This document shows positions 45,771-55,440 of a DNA stretch of 64,000 nt, piece by piece. This DNA comes from Lentinula raphanica (Eukaryota > Basidiomycota > Agaricomycetes > Agaricales > Omphalotaceae). The notes beneath the pieces are model-generated. The model had not been told where the DNA came from. It did not search any database and saw only the letters and a program-made list of their open reading frames with translations. Position numbers and translations under genes: made by a program. Within the stretch, counting starts at the first letter, position 1. Each line of letters opens with the position of its first letter. The DNA is taken from NCBI GenBank assembly GCA_027919835.1, contig JANVFP010000014.1, positions 558,001-622,000 on the forward strand. Direction: 5' to 3'.

Positions 45771-46861
45771 TTAAACAGGATAGTGCACTCTCGCGAACAC
45801 TTTATGACTTGCAAAAATATCTACGAACCTTGGGCTCGACATTTCAAAAAATTTGTAATCCCTCTGTTCATTGATACCCACCAACAGGTCGATGAATCCA
45901 CACATAACAAGATGGTCGAGCTGCGTCTCACATTGCGAACAGGTTCCACCCTCTGAACGAATAAGAGCTCTTTGCCAGCAGAAGTTCAAACAGAGCGTAG
46001 CATTCGGGGAAACGGATCGAGCAGTGTAACTCCCACGTTGAGATCCTCATGACCATCGCTGAGTTTGCTCTACAGTCATCAGCCAATGAGTTCTATTCAG
46101 GCATCAAACAAGCTTGGTGAACTCTACTTCACGCTTACTCAAAAAGAAAGAGACATCCAGGCCAGTCCCAATGACCACATATCCAAATACCACGCTCACG
46201 TCTTGCATTAGGCACGCAAGCTCTCGTTTTCATGTTGTTGATCAATCGTCCCCTCTCTAGCTTCGGAAAATCGTAGAGGACGACCTGCAGCAAATATTGA
46301 ACCAGTTACGGAATGTCATTCAAAGCGATGCTCAACAAGCCTTATCACCTTCACCAGTTTCTAGCCAAGCGTGGTCATCCAATTCATATTGGCACCGTGA
46401 CCTGCATCAATACCACCTCTCCCGCCATCTATCGTGGTTTCTACTTCAACCACCTTCAATCAGATGCCTAGTTCGTCCTTACCGACCTTCAAACCTGTCG
46501 ATGTCCCTTCTATCAAACCCTCCACTGATTCCGCACCTTCTCCAAACACTCAGAACATGCAGGACTCTCCACACCCGCGAACCTTTTGCGATTAGCAAGA
46601 ATATTTACAAACTTTACGCTCGACATTTCGCAAGATCACAAGGCAAAAGAACGCAATGATGACCAGCTTATCAATCCGTGGCTCCTTCATAACGTTTGCT
46701 GGTGTGGTTTTCTGGTCAGCCAGAATCAAGGTCGATGAAGGTCCTGTGCTATCCTCAGGAATCAATCAAGTAGCAGCAGCCAGAACAATATTCATGATCT
46801 GCTTCGGCTACTGAGCGCATTCCAGACCTGGACAGATTACAGGCAGCATCTTTGGACATTT
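45771..46861 (-). pseudogene. RPL11: RPL11 (uL5) relic, disrupted copy
   Basis: The minus-strand start peptide MSKDAA of RPL11 is at 46861. The following N-terminal segment, recognisable in the other copies, appears only at about 46090-45960. Roughly 700 bases of unrelated sequence (about 46100-46830) lie between. No RPL11 C-terminal part is seen in this copy. It is the oldest-looking member of the cluster. Confidence 0.5.
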
Positions 46862-46904
46862 CGTGATTGTTGAAGCGCATATTGCAGACGTACCATACGC
46901 AAAC

Positions 46905-47462
46905 ACGGAGGAGGCTCGCCAGAATGATACCGTCGAATCTCTGCTTCAACCAGCCCATTGTATCCTCCTTCTTGATGCGGTGTTGACATCCAACACGAGC
47001 ATTCTGCTTTCTCCTTGCTACCCAAGCACCAGGCTTGCCTACGACAACATAGAAGTCCATACCCAAGATACCAATACCTGGGTCATATCGGGCACCCAAG
47101 TTGATGTGCTCGTGGATAATGAAACCAAAGTTTCCAGTCTCGTTACGACGGATACCGAAAGTACGGACAGTGTATCGTGAGGCTTTTGATGTAATCGGAG
47201 TCTGTCTAGTTAGCTGTTCGAGAACTTGGCTTGGGCGAGTCGATCACCAGATTCAAGATGGTTGAGCTCTCCCTCCCATGGCGAACAGATTCCTCCCTTA
47301 TTGGTGAAGAGGTTTTTAGCTTGCCAGCACAAGTTCAGATAGAGCGTAGTATTCGGGGGAAATGGATCGAGCAGTGTGAGTCCCACCTTTGAGATCCTTA
47401 TTACCATTGCTGAGTTTTCTCTGCTCCAGACCTGGACGGGTTACAGCAGCATCTTTGAACAT
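46905..47462 (-). pseudogene. RPL11: RPL11 (uL5) relic, tandem copy 1
   Basis: Read leftwards from the ATG at 47462 (MFKDAA). SGDRL appears near 47240 and VRTFGI near 47160. The C-terminus is the best preserved of all copies: [20 protein letters not shown], then [10 protein letters not shown] and [18 protein letters not shown], followed by an intron-like donor. These are diagnostic for eukaryotic ribosomal protein L11 (uL5, part of the 5S ribonucleoprotein on the large subunit). Frameshifts and retained introns prevent a full protein. Confidence 0.8.
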
Positions 47463-47599
47463 TTGATGATCGTTGAAGAGCATATTGCATACGTATCATA
47501 CTCGACATGGAGGAAGTAATGGAAATAAAGTAAGATGCTATGCAAAAACGCGAACTTGTTATTTCGAGAAAGGCTGATAATTTAGGCTACAGGATCAAT

Positions 47600-48240
47600 A
47601 TATGAGCGAAGCTCACCAGAATGATACCGTCGAATCTCTGCTTAAGACAGGCCCTCATATCCTCCTTCTTAATGCGGTGCTAGCGTTCTTTCTTCTGCTT
47701 TCTCCTTGCTGATCGAGCACCAGGCCTGCCTACGATGACATAGAAGTCCATACCAATGATATCAATACCTGGGTCACAATGGAAACCCAAATCGACAGTG
47801 TTCTTGGATACCGAAACCAAAGTTTCAGTCTGCGAGAAATTCCTTCGTCGCAACTCGTATTCCTTCACTTTGAGTGCTCGGTCCAAATCCTTTGCCTTTG
47901 GCCATCTGATAGTTACGTGCACGGTGATCTTCTCGTTACGACGGATACCGAAAGTACGGACAGTGTACCGTGCTTTTGGTGTAACCGGAATCTGTCCAGT
48001 TAGCTGTTCGAGGACTTTTGAGGCTCGGGTGAGTCGATCACCTGATAGATATTTGAGCTCTCGCTCACATGACGAATAGATTCCTCCTTCAAGGGTGAAA
48101 AGCTCTTTGTTTCACCAGCAGAAGTTCAGATAGAGCGAAAATGAATCAATTAGTGTAAGTTCTACGTTTGGATCCTTATGACTATCGCTGAGTTTTCTCT
48201 GCTCCAGACCTAGACAGGTTACAGCAGCGTCTTTGGACAT
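47600..48240 (-). pseudogene. RPL11: RPL11 (uL5) relic, tandem copy 2
   Basis: The start is at 48240 (MSKDAAV). [20 protein letters not shown] is near 48010, and [19 protein letters not shown] with [12 protein letters not shown] is near 47890. The region normally reading NFGFGI-EHIDLG is altered to [20 protein letters not shown]. The C-terminus ([19 protein letters not shown]) ends early at KKER and resumes in another frame. Intron-like segments between exons are retained. Confidence 0.85.
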
Positions 48241-48390
48241 TTGGTGATTGTTGAAGAGCATGTTGCATACGTATCATACTCAACATGGAGGAGGTAATGG
48301 AAATAAAGTAAGATGCGACACAACGACGCGAATTCGTTCGTTTCTTTCTGAGGAAGACTGATTAATCAAGGCTACAGAATCAATATATGA

Positions 48391-49024
48391 GCGAAGCTCA
48401 CCAGAATGATACCGTCGAATCTCTGCTTAAGACAGGCCCTCATATCCTCCTTCTTAATGCGGTGCTAGCGTTCTTTCTTCTGCTTTCTCCTTGCTGATCG
48501 AGCACCAGGCCTGCCTACGATGACATAGAAGTCCATACCAATGATATCAATACCTGGGTCACAATGGAAACCCAAATCGACAGTGTTCTTGGATACCGAA
48601 ACCAAAGTTTCAGTCTGCGAGAAATTCCTTCGTCGCAACTCGTATTCCTTCACTTTGAGTGCTCAGTCCAAATCCTTTGCCCTTGGCCATCTGATAGTTA
48701 CGTGCACGGTGATCTTCTCGTTACGACAGATACCGAAAGTACGGACAGTGTACCGTGCTTTGGTGTAACCGGAATCTGTCCAGTTAGCTGTTCGAGGACT
48801 TTTGAGGCTCGGGTGAGTCGATCACCTGATAGATATTTGAGCTCTCGCTCACATGACGAATAGATTCCTCCTTCAAGGGTGAAAAGCTCTTTGTTTCACC
48901 AGCAGAAGTTCAGATAGAGCGAAAATGAATCAAGTAGTGTAAGTTCTACGTTTGGATCCTTATGACTATCGCTGAGTTTTCTCTGCTCCAGACCTAGACG
49001 GGTTACAGCAGCGTCTTTGGACAT
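48391..49024 (-). pseudogene. RPL11: RPL11 (uL5) relic, tandem copy 3
   Basis: Almost identical to copy 2 across ~785 bases, with a one-base deletion near 48760 relative to it. It shares the same altered segment and the same early stop, so the lesions preceded amplification. Confidence 0.85.
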
Positions 49025-49174
49025 TTGGTGATTGTTGAAGAGCATGTTGCATACGTATCATACTCAACATGGAGGAGGTAATGGAAATAAAGTAAGATGC
49101 GACACAACGACGCGAATTCGTTCGTTTCTTTCTGAGGAAGACTGATTAATCAAGGCTACAGAATCAATATATGA

Positions 49175-49809
49175 GCAAAGCTCACCAGAATGATACCGTC
49201 GAATCTCTGCTTAAGACAGGCCCTCATATCCTCCTTCTTAATGCGGTGCTAGCGTTCTTTCTTCTGCTTTCTCCTTGCTGATCGAGCACCAGGCCTGCCT
49301 ACGATGACATAGAAGTCCATACCAATGATATCAATACCTGGGTCACAATGGAAACCCAAATCGACAGTGTTCTTGGATACCGAAACCAAAGTTTCAGTCT
49401 GCGAGAAATTCCTTCGTCACAACTCGTATTCCTTCACTTTGAGTGCTCGGTCCAAATCCTTTGCCTTTGGCCATCTGATAGTTACGTGCACGGTGATCTT
49501 CTCGTTACGACGGATACCGAAAGTACGGACAGTGTACCGTGCTTTTGGTGTAACCGGAATCTGTCCAGTTAGCTGTTCGAGGACTTTTGAGGCTCGGGTG
49601 AGTCGATCACCTGATAGATATTTGAGCTCTTGCTCACATGACGAATAGATTCCTCCTTCAAGGGTGAAAAGCTCTTTGTTTCACCAGCAGAAGTTCATAT
49701 AGAGCGAAAATGAATTAAGTAGTGTAAGTTCTACGTTTGGATCCTTATGACTATCGCTGAGATTAGTCTGCTCCAGACTTGGACGGGTTACAGCAGCATC
49801 TTTGGACAT
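49175..49809 (-). pseudogene. RPL11: RPL11 (uL5) relic, tandem copy 4
   Basis: Almost identical to copies 2 and 3. Scattered substitutions include a change of the GTCGCAACTCG block to GTCACAACTCG at about 49416. Confidence 0.85.
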
Positions 49810-49956
49810 TTGGCGATTGTTGAAGAGCATGTTGCATACGTATCATACTCAACATGGAGGAGGTAATGGAAATAAAGTAAGATGCGACGCAACGACGCGA
49901 ACTCGTTCATTTCTTTCTGAGGAATACCGATTAATCAAGACTACAGGATCGATATA

Positions 49957-50300
49957 TGAGCGAAGCTCACCAAAATGATACCGCCTATTTTTTTTTGCTT
50001 CAATCAGACCATCGTTTCCTCCTTCTTAATGCGGTGCTGGAATCCAACACGAACTTTCTTCTGCTTCCATCTTGGTACTCGAGCACCAGGCCTGCATACG
50101 ATAACATAGGAGTCCATACCAAAGATACCAATACCTGGGTCATATCGGGCACTCAAGTCGATGTGTTCTTGGATACCAAAGTTTCCAGTCTCTGAGAAAT
50201 TCCTTTGTCACAACTCGTATTCCTTCACTTTGAGTGCTCGGTCCAGATCCTTTCCCTTTGGCCATCTGATAGTTACGTGCACGGCGATCAGGGTATTTAA
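49957..50300 (-). pseudogene. RPL11: RPL11 (uL5) relic, truncated copy 5
   Basis: Only the C-terminal half remains, from [19 protein letters not shown] (about 50280) leftwards. Upstream of that point the sequence is unrelated to the other copies, marking the edge of the array. It is more diverged than copies 2-4 and keeps the [13 protein letters not shown] codons seen in copy 1. Confidence 0.75.
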
Positions 50301-50883
50301 AATTTGTCTACCTGCGCTTACTGAACCTCCAATTCTGACCACTGCATTATAGTTGCGTCTCAGCTCAATTCCTCTCTGCTTCCCATCGCCGTTATTACCG
50401 TTCTTCTTCCTGTAGCCTTCTACTACAATGTTACCACCGAGACAGGTTCCGACGAAGGCCAAGATCTCTTGAAGGTTTCCCATGGAGTCACATTGATTCT
50501 GCTCTTTAGTATGGTACAAATCTTTCTCTATGCTTTTCTCGTTCTGAATACGGTGTCCATGAACAGTCTATGCACCACAATGTTCGGTCCTGCTCCACAG
50601 TATCCGCTCTCAGTGTGATCTCGTCGACTTCGTTCGAAAACCTCGGAAAGAATGGATTCATGAAGTGCACCAGCATTGTCGGGACACAAATCGATCTTCG
50701 GGATGATAGCCAAATCATAGAGAACCTTGTAAGACAAAAGCAGAAGGGTGTTAGTGGTGGTGATGGATGTAGTGAGTTTGGGATGTGCTCCTTCATTGAA
50801 TCCCGTCTAATTCATTCCATACTCCCAGATTGTGACGGTCGTGGAGGAGTCAGTGCAGGGATCGCAGATAGACCGATGCATAT
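50301..50883. other. Unassigned region right of the RPL11 array
   Basis: Protein-like frames exist on both strands. The plus frame contains IVGTQIDLRDDSQIIENLV near 50670; the minus frame contains VGTCLGGNIVVEGYRKKNG near 50440. No family is recognised. They may be exons of the gene at 50884-51390 or its remnants. Confidence 0.25.
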
Positions 50884-51390
50884 TTGCGAGTTCTATTCGG
50901 GGTAACTCCCACCGCAACTGTAGTGTTTCATAGTGAGCCTCATATTCGATGTGTCAATCCGAGTGCACCTTTGATATGTGCAGAAGACATTCGTGATGGT
51001 GGATTGACTGAGGAATGTGCATTGGATTGGATGTTGTTGAAGAGCGTGAATCGAAACGGGCTTCAACCACTAGCTCGTATAGCCTATGTTAACCGTGTAT
51101 GTGTTCATGCCTTACATTACCGCGTCCCTCAACGGATTACAGTTCACGGTTGGCGGAAAGGAAAATGTCCAAAGACAGACAGCCGAAAACGTAAAGTGGA
51201 TGCCGATAATGCACACAGTACAGAAGATCTTGAAAACCCACTTATCAAACCAAGCGATAGTCCTTCCAAACACGATCCCAGTATAATGCAAAACTCTGGC
51301 AGCGACAAAAGTAACCTTGAAGAGTCCTCAATCACAAGATTTGGACGGCGAATCAAGATCAACGAGTTCAAAGCAAGGGGATTGGCGTAA
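50884..51390 (+). CDS. Hypothetical basic protein fragment
   Basis: An open frame without an ATG at its 5' end reads VVFHSEPHIRCVNPSAPLI, then EECALDWMLLKSVNRNGLQP and ALHYRVPQRITVHGWRKGK. It ends with a Ser/Lys/Asp-rich tail and RFGRRIKINEFKARGLA. Composition and length suggest a real last exon. The upstream exons were not resolved and I recognise no domain. Confidence 0.4.
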   Translation: MRVLFGVTPTATVVFHSEPHIRCVNPSAPLICAEDIRDGGLTEECALDWMLLKSVNRNGLQPLARIAYVNRVCVHALHYRVPQRITVHGWRKGKCPKTDSRKRKVDADNAHSTEDLENPLIKPSDSPSKHDPSIMQNSGSDKSNLEESSITRFGRRIKINEFKARGLA

Positions 51391-51811
51391 CGCCTCAGTA
51401 AAGCTTTGGCTGCATACTATCTCGTGCGAGCTTCGTATGAGTACGGTGCGTGGGTATCGTTGAACAGATTCCGACTAAACATCCGAATACGGAAGGGCCT
51501 TCTGAGGGCGGGGGAGATGAATACAAAATTGATTACTAATCGGATTGACTGCAATGCAAGGTACAGGAAGCCTCCATCGACGCCAGTACTCGAGACTGTA
51601 ATAGGCAACAACACATGATGACTTGATCCCAGATCCCATCGACTGCAACAAGTCATCTTACTCTTTTGAGTCTTCCTCAACGTTTATAAACTTGGTTTCT
51701 CCCAGCTCTCACTTCCCCAAAACCATCATCAACTCTGACCCCCCCACACTCTCAACCACAACTCCCACTTCCCCAGACACCGTCATCGACGCTATCCACA
51801 CACACTCAGCC
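51391..51811. promoter_or_regulatory. 5' region of the T5orf172 gene
   Basis: No gene is convincing. The last 130 bases before the start at 51812 are strongly C/T-biased on the plus strand (ACTCCCACTTCCCCAG-type blocks), as in many fungal core promoters. Confidence 0.4.
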
Positions 51812-52309
51812 ATGGCCAAGCGACCTCGACGAATCTTGCACACTATGTACGCGTCCAGAAGAGCCCGTTCGACTTCCCCCGCGGATGGACCGGGTTTCCT
51901 CTACATCTTCATCGACAACAGCACCCGATGGAAGGTCGGGATGTCCAATAACTTCAGGCGTCGAAAAGCAGAGTGGAACAGGCAGTGTCCGTGCCCCAAT
52001 CGAGTGTGGATGAAGCCCATCGCGGTCAGGCAGAGGCGCAGAGCAGGTATGTCCTTCGTTATCGATTCAGACGGTTAGCTCATCGTTGCTTCAGAGGCAC
52101 TTGCTCACCTTATGTTGGAAATCGCATGCCTCGATCGCCCGTTCATCTACTGTCCCAACTGTACGTTTTTGATTTCTCCTCGCTCAGCTCGCCGACATTT
52201 TCGTCAAGGCCGAAAAGTTCACCGCGAGATTTTTGTCTTTAACGGGAATGCAGGGAGCGTATGGAATTCAGTTGTTGGTCCGTTGCTTGCGAGGGCTGCA
52301 AAGGCGTGA
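51812..52309 (+). CDS. T5orf172 / GIY-YIG-like domain protein
   Basis: The ATG at 51812 opens MAKRPRRILHTMYASRR. The domain begins GPGFLYIFIDNSTRWKVGMS, then NNFRRRKAEWNRQCPCPNRVW, matching the fungal T5orf172 pattern (a GIY-YIG relative): two short beta strands, a K-[VI]-G motif, and an R-R-x-x-W helix ending in C-P and W. A 48-base intron (GT at 52047 to CAG at 52094) joins RRRA to EALAHLMLEIACLDRP. A CPNC knuckle and VHREIFVF follow before the stop at 52307. The normal family tyrosines are partly replaced (LYIFI, K-V-G). Nuclease activity is uncertain; many fungal copies are probably DNA-binding or degenerate. The protein is about 149 residues. Confidence 0.7.
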
Positions 52310-52361
52310 GGTGGGTTTTTCCCCTTCTTTTTGAAACTTGTTCGCTGATTCTCGTTGACTA

Positions 52362-53042
52362 CAGTGGGATGGATGTAACACCAATAATATTCATTGAATT
52401 ACCTGTAGTTTTTGTCAATTTTTGAGCACGAGAATTACGTGCCACATACCGAAACAAGAGTGCTGCGCCACATAACATAGCCATCAGATAAGTATCCTGT
52501 AATTTCTTCATGATCCTCGATTCACGAAGCCGCCAGGACGAACGCACACAGGTCGAGTTTTCGAAGGTCGAGGCCTTCGCGAGAACAAGAAAAGGGACCC
52601 TACTGGTGCGCACATTCAAGCTTCTCTTTTTAATCATTGCTTACCATTGAAACGAGCGTTGAGCCCGCGGGATCTTTACCATGAGGCTTCACATCGTCGA
52701 ATCGAAGACTGCTTGGTGTATTGAAAACTGCTTAGTGGGATCGCGAGCTGCTTAGCAAAGATGTAATACATACTTACATGGTAATTCAAAAAGTTGCTTC
52801 TTTTCTTTCTCGTGCAAATCACGGATCGTAAGTCTAAATTTACACATTCGACCTGCTTCCGAAAGTCCGGATGAAATTCCGAGAATCAGCGATTCAGAAA
52901 ACAATTCTATTGGTTGGCTACACTTGTACATTGTATGAATATGTACCAGGAAAATTGTAAGTAAAGTATTCCAGAACCAACGATCAACCACCTCGGGCCA
53001 GTGGTCCATGAACCGGAACGCGAGGTCTGAAAATGCATACAC
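52362..53042 (-). CDS. Possible small split gene, unrecognised
   Basis: The minus-strand piece at 53042-52752 reads YAFSDLAFRFMDHWPEVVDR, then WNTLLTIFL. A possible intron (GTACATATTC to CAATAG) leads to ELFSESLILGISSGLSEAG and LHEKEKKQLFELPC. A second piece near 52500 contains a hydrophobic stretch, YLMAMLCGAALLF. No family is recognised and the joining is speculative. Confidence 0.2.
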
Positions 53043-53091
53043 ACTAATCTACACATACACAGACCTACTCGCAACGGGATCAACCGGAATT

Positions 53092-53212
53092 AACATGAGT
53101 CGTCTCCATATCCAACAATGATCGGCGTAGGTCAACATGAGTCGTCTCCATATCCAACAATGATCGGCGTAGGTCGATATGAGTTGTCTCCATATCTAAC
53201 AATCATGAGTCT
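53092..53212. repeat. 42-bp tandem repeat, three units
   Basis: Units begin ACATGAGTCGTCTCCATATC at 53093 and 53135, with a diverged third unit at 53177. The third unit ends into a run of ATGAGTC words that continues sparsely to 53400. Confidence 0.85.
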
Positions 53213-53499
53213 TTCTCTGACGAACATGAGTCGATATAGTAGATTTCTCACGAAAGTCCTAGGTCCCACTCAGAGCTAAAAAAAATGAGTCGCAGTCCAA
53301 CATGCTGTTTCTTCAATTCTATCAAAGGGAGTGGTGAGTCATAGATGGCGGTTGCCGCGAAAGTCAAAGTCATCATTCTATAGCGCTCATATGAGTCGAG
53401 GTACGAGGTACAAGTCGCGTCTCGAGTCAAAATCACGACGGCATGTCCGGAAAGCTAGTCGATGTCAAATATTGTCCGAAAACTCTCGCCATAACTTGC

Positions 53500-53770
53500 C
53501 AACAAAGTCAATGACCTTTGACCCTAAGTCAATGACCCACGGTCAATGACATTGACATTGACTTCAACGGGCCGATTTTGTGGTTGTACGACCGTTCGGC
53601 AGCCCGCGGCAAGTGAGCACCTAATCGGGAAGCTAAGTCTCAGGACTGGATGGTAGCGCCTGGTAAGCGCCGGGGTCAATGTCATTGACTTTGACCAGCG
53701 GTCAATTACTAAGCTGTCATGTCATGTCATTGACCTTTGTCATTGTCTTCAAGTCATTGACTGGCCATCA
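53500..53770. repeat. GTCAATGAC-rich block around the 5S-like sequence
   Basis: The words GTCAATGAC, CATTGAC and their reverse complements occur many times between 53505 and 53765. They directly abut both sides of the 5S-like sequence, suggesting they grew by slippage or serve as its flanking target. Confidence 0.6.
53582..53690 (+). ncRNA. 5S rRNA-like sequence, 3' end degenerate
   Basis: The sequence starts GGTTGTACGACC, like the 5' strand of a 5S rRNA. It has CCTAATCGGGAAGCTAAG with AAGCTAAG at offset 49-56, the exact spacing seen in eukaryotic 5S rRNA. It continues GGACTGGATGGTAG and CCTGGTAAGCGCCGGGG, resembling the internal control region and helices IV-V. The last ~15-20 bases that should pair with the 5' end are replaced by GTCAATG repeats, and no T-run terminator follows. 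It may be a pseudogene, a 5S-derived SINE head, or a diverged gene. Confidence 0.45.
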
Positions 53771-53889
53771 CTGGCTCTCAGACAGTTTCATGATCAGACG
53801 ATATGGCACAGTACTTATGTTCCCTCAACTCAGCGAAGTTCCACAATTGCAAAGCCAGTGACCATATACTACCTGAGGTTACTAGGTGA

Positions 53890-55111
53890 CTAGCGCCACT
53901 CCTCTGGGACCGTTTCCGGGGCCACGAACTGCGCTTGAGAAATTGGCCCTTTGTACAAGTACATGAACCGTGGTCTGAACCAAACCGTCAAGAAACTTTG
54001 AACATCCCGAGGAAAATGTTCAGGATTGATCCAGAACAGCGAAGGCGCGCCAGGGTCAATGAGAACGCATTGCGTTCGGCCAATTGCGTGGAGGTATTGA
54101 CATATAGCATTCGTTTCATTGAAGTCACTGAACAATCACTGTTAGATTCAGTGCAAGCGAGCATGGGATGAACTTACACATAGATGATGTTGCTCCTCCG
54201 AGCGAGGTCGTATACTAGGAACAGAAGATCCCAGAAAGCGTCATTCATCATTTTTGCCTTCTGCCCAACATCACCTTGTTTCCATTCCTCCAACTCAGTC
54301 AAATACTTCCCAGGCATTTTGGCCATGACGATCAAACCTTTTTTGGTACCGAAGGAATTGAAGAACCCACTGTCGATGAACAGATTATGCTCCTGTACAC
54401 CCCAAGGGTATTCACGCTCAGGCCCAGGCTCTACATCGATTGTGTTAACTTCATATCAGATCCATATTTAAAACATGAGTCTTACTCTGTGGCCCATCCT
54501 TCAGTCGTTCTTTCACAAGTTTGCGCTCCTCCTCCTGCAGTTCATTCAATTTTGTGATACCAATTTCCTCGCTGGAAGCCTTTATGTAATTGAGATTGAC
54601 GACTTTCAGAATGGCCGGAACGTATTTGTCGCCAACTTTAACAACTTCTTGAAACATTTCCACATGATTGTTGCCAGGTAGACCATGTAACTGTCCACGC
54701 ATTCGACTTAGAGTGTATTTGCCTGTCAAATCTGTCTCTACAAGGAATCCAAGAGCAGATGTTCAGTCGATGTCTGTGAACAGAAAGTTGCGACGTTGTA
54801 ATCACTTACTGAACGTATCGCTGCCCTGGTCATATCCCACGCAGCTCTCGCAGTCCTCGGAGCCTGCCAGGATTTTTTGTTTATTGATCTTGATCCAAGG
54901 TTGGTTCTATGGGCATGCTAGGTTTGTCAAGTGTCCAGTGAACAACTTATAATGCGGAACTTACCAACTGCTGCCACCATTCAACTTTCTTCTGTTGCTC
55001 GGTAGGAGAAGACTGCGATGGCCCCCCAGGTGCGGGTAGGGCATATACGGTGCCGCATTCATACAGCCAAACTCCAATCAAGAGCTGAGATAGGATGGGG
55101 GTAAGATGCAT
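53890..55111 (-). CDS. Secreted atypical kinase-like protein
   Basis: Five or more exons read leftwards from the ATG at 55111. The first residues, MHLTPILSQLLIGVWLYECG then TVYALPAPGG, look like a signal peptide. Joined exons continue NQPWIKINKQKILAGSEDCE, then GKYTLSRMRGQLHGLPGNN, VGDKYVPAILKVVNLNYIK, NLFIDSGFFNSFGTKKGLIV and MAKMPGKYLTELEEWKQGD. Then comes the splice NIIYV|DFNETNAICQYL (intron about 54122-54166). IIYVDFNETN matches a kinase catalytic loop D-x4-N with the usual His replaced by Tyr, and CVLIDPGAP sits where DFG is expected. The stop is at 53890. A secreted protein-kinase-like fold is my inference; such proteins occur in basidiomycete secretomes. Catalysis is doubtful because the usual His and DFG residues are altered. 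Confidence 0.55.
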
Positions 55112-55440
55112 TGCGAATAGCGAGCAAGATCAACAATTCGGCGAGTAATGCGAATGGAATGTGTCTCTGACCAGCAGAGTTTTCGAAGCTTTGAGGGCGA
55201 AAAGAAGGGGGTTACCAGAACGACGATATCAGGAGTCGGAGGAGGTGATATATAGGCTTTTTTCAAGGAGCCTACCAGAGCCTATCACGGAAGACTACCG
55301 GTTCTATCTGGTTCCAATGAATTCCACCGACGCGAATCGCCCTCGATACAGGGTCAACAAAAATGTACAGGTACAATCTTGTACAAACGAGTAAAACCTG
55401 TACAGACGGTAACAGACCAATCAGGCTGAGTTGAGAGAAT
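55112..55440. other. Upstream region of the kinase-like gene
   Basis: No gene is recognised. A short plus-strand frame (VIYRLFSRSLPEPITEDYRF) lies at 55161-55394 but has no supporting features. Confidence 0.3.

Larger units (their letters stand above)
46905..50300. repeat. Tandem array with ~785-bp period containing RPL11 relics
   Basis: Start codons of successive relics are at 47462, 48240, 49024 and 49809, spacings of 778, 784 and 785 bases. The last three full units are near-identical; the outer ones are diverged. This pattern is typical of unequal crossing-over that homogenises inner units. Introns are included in the unit, so it arose by DNA duplication rather than reverse transcription. 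Confidence 0.85.

Noticed and set aside
45771..50300. RPL11 retrocopies
   Set aside because: The units keep intron-like segments with splice signals, so they derive from genomic DNA, not from processed mRNA.
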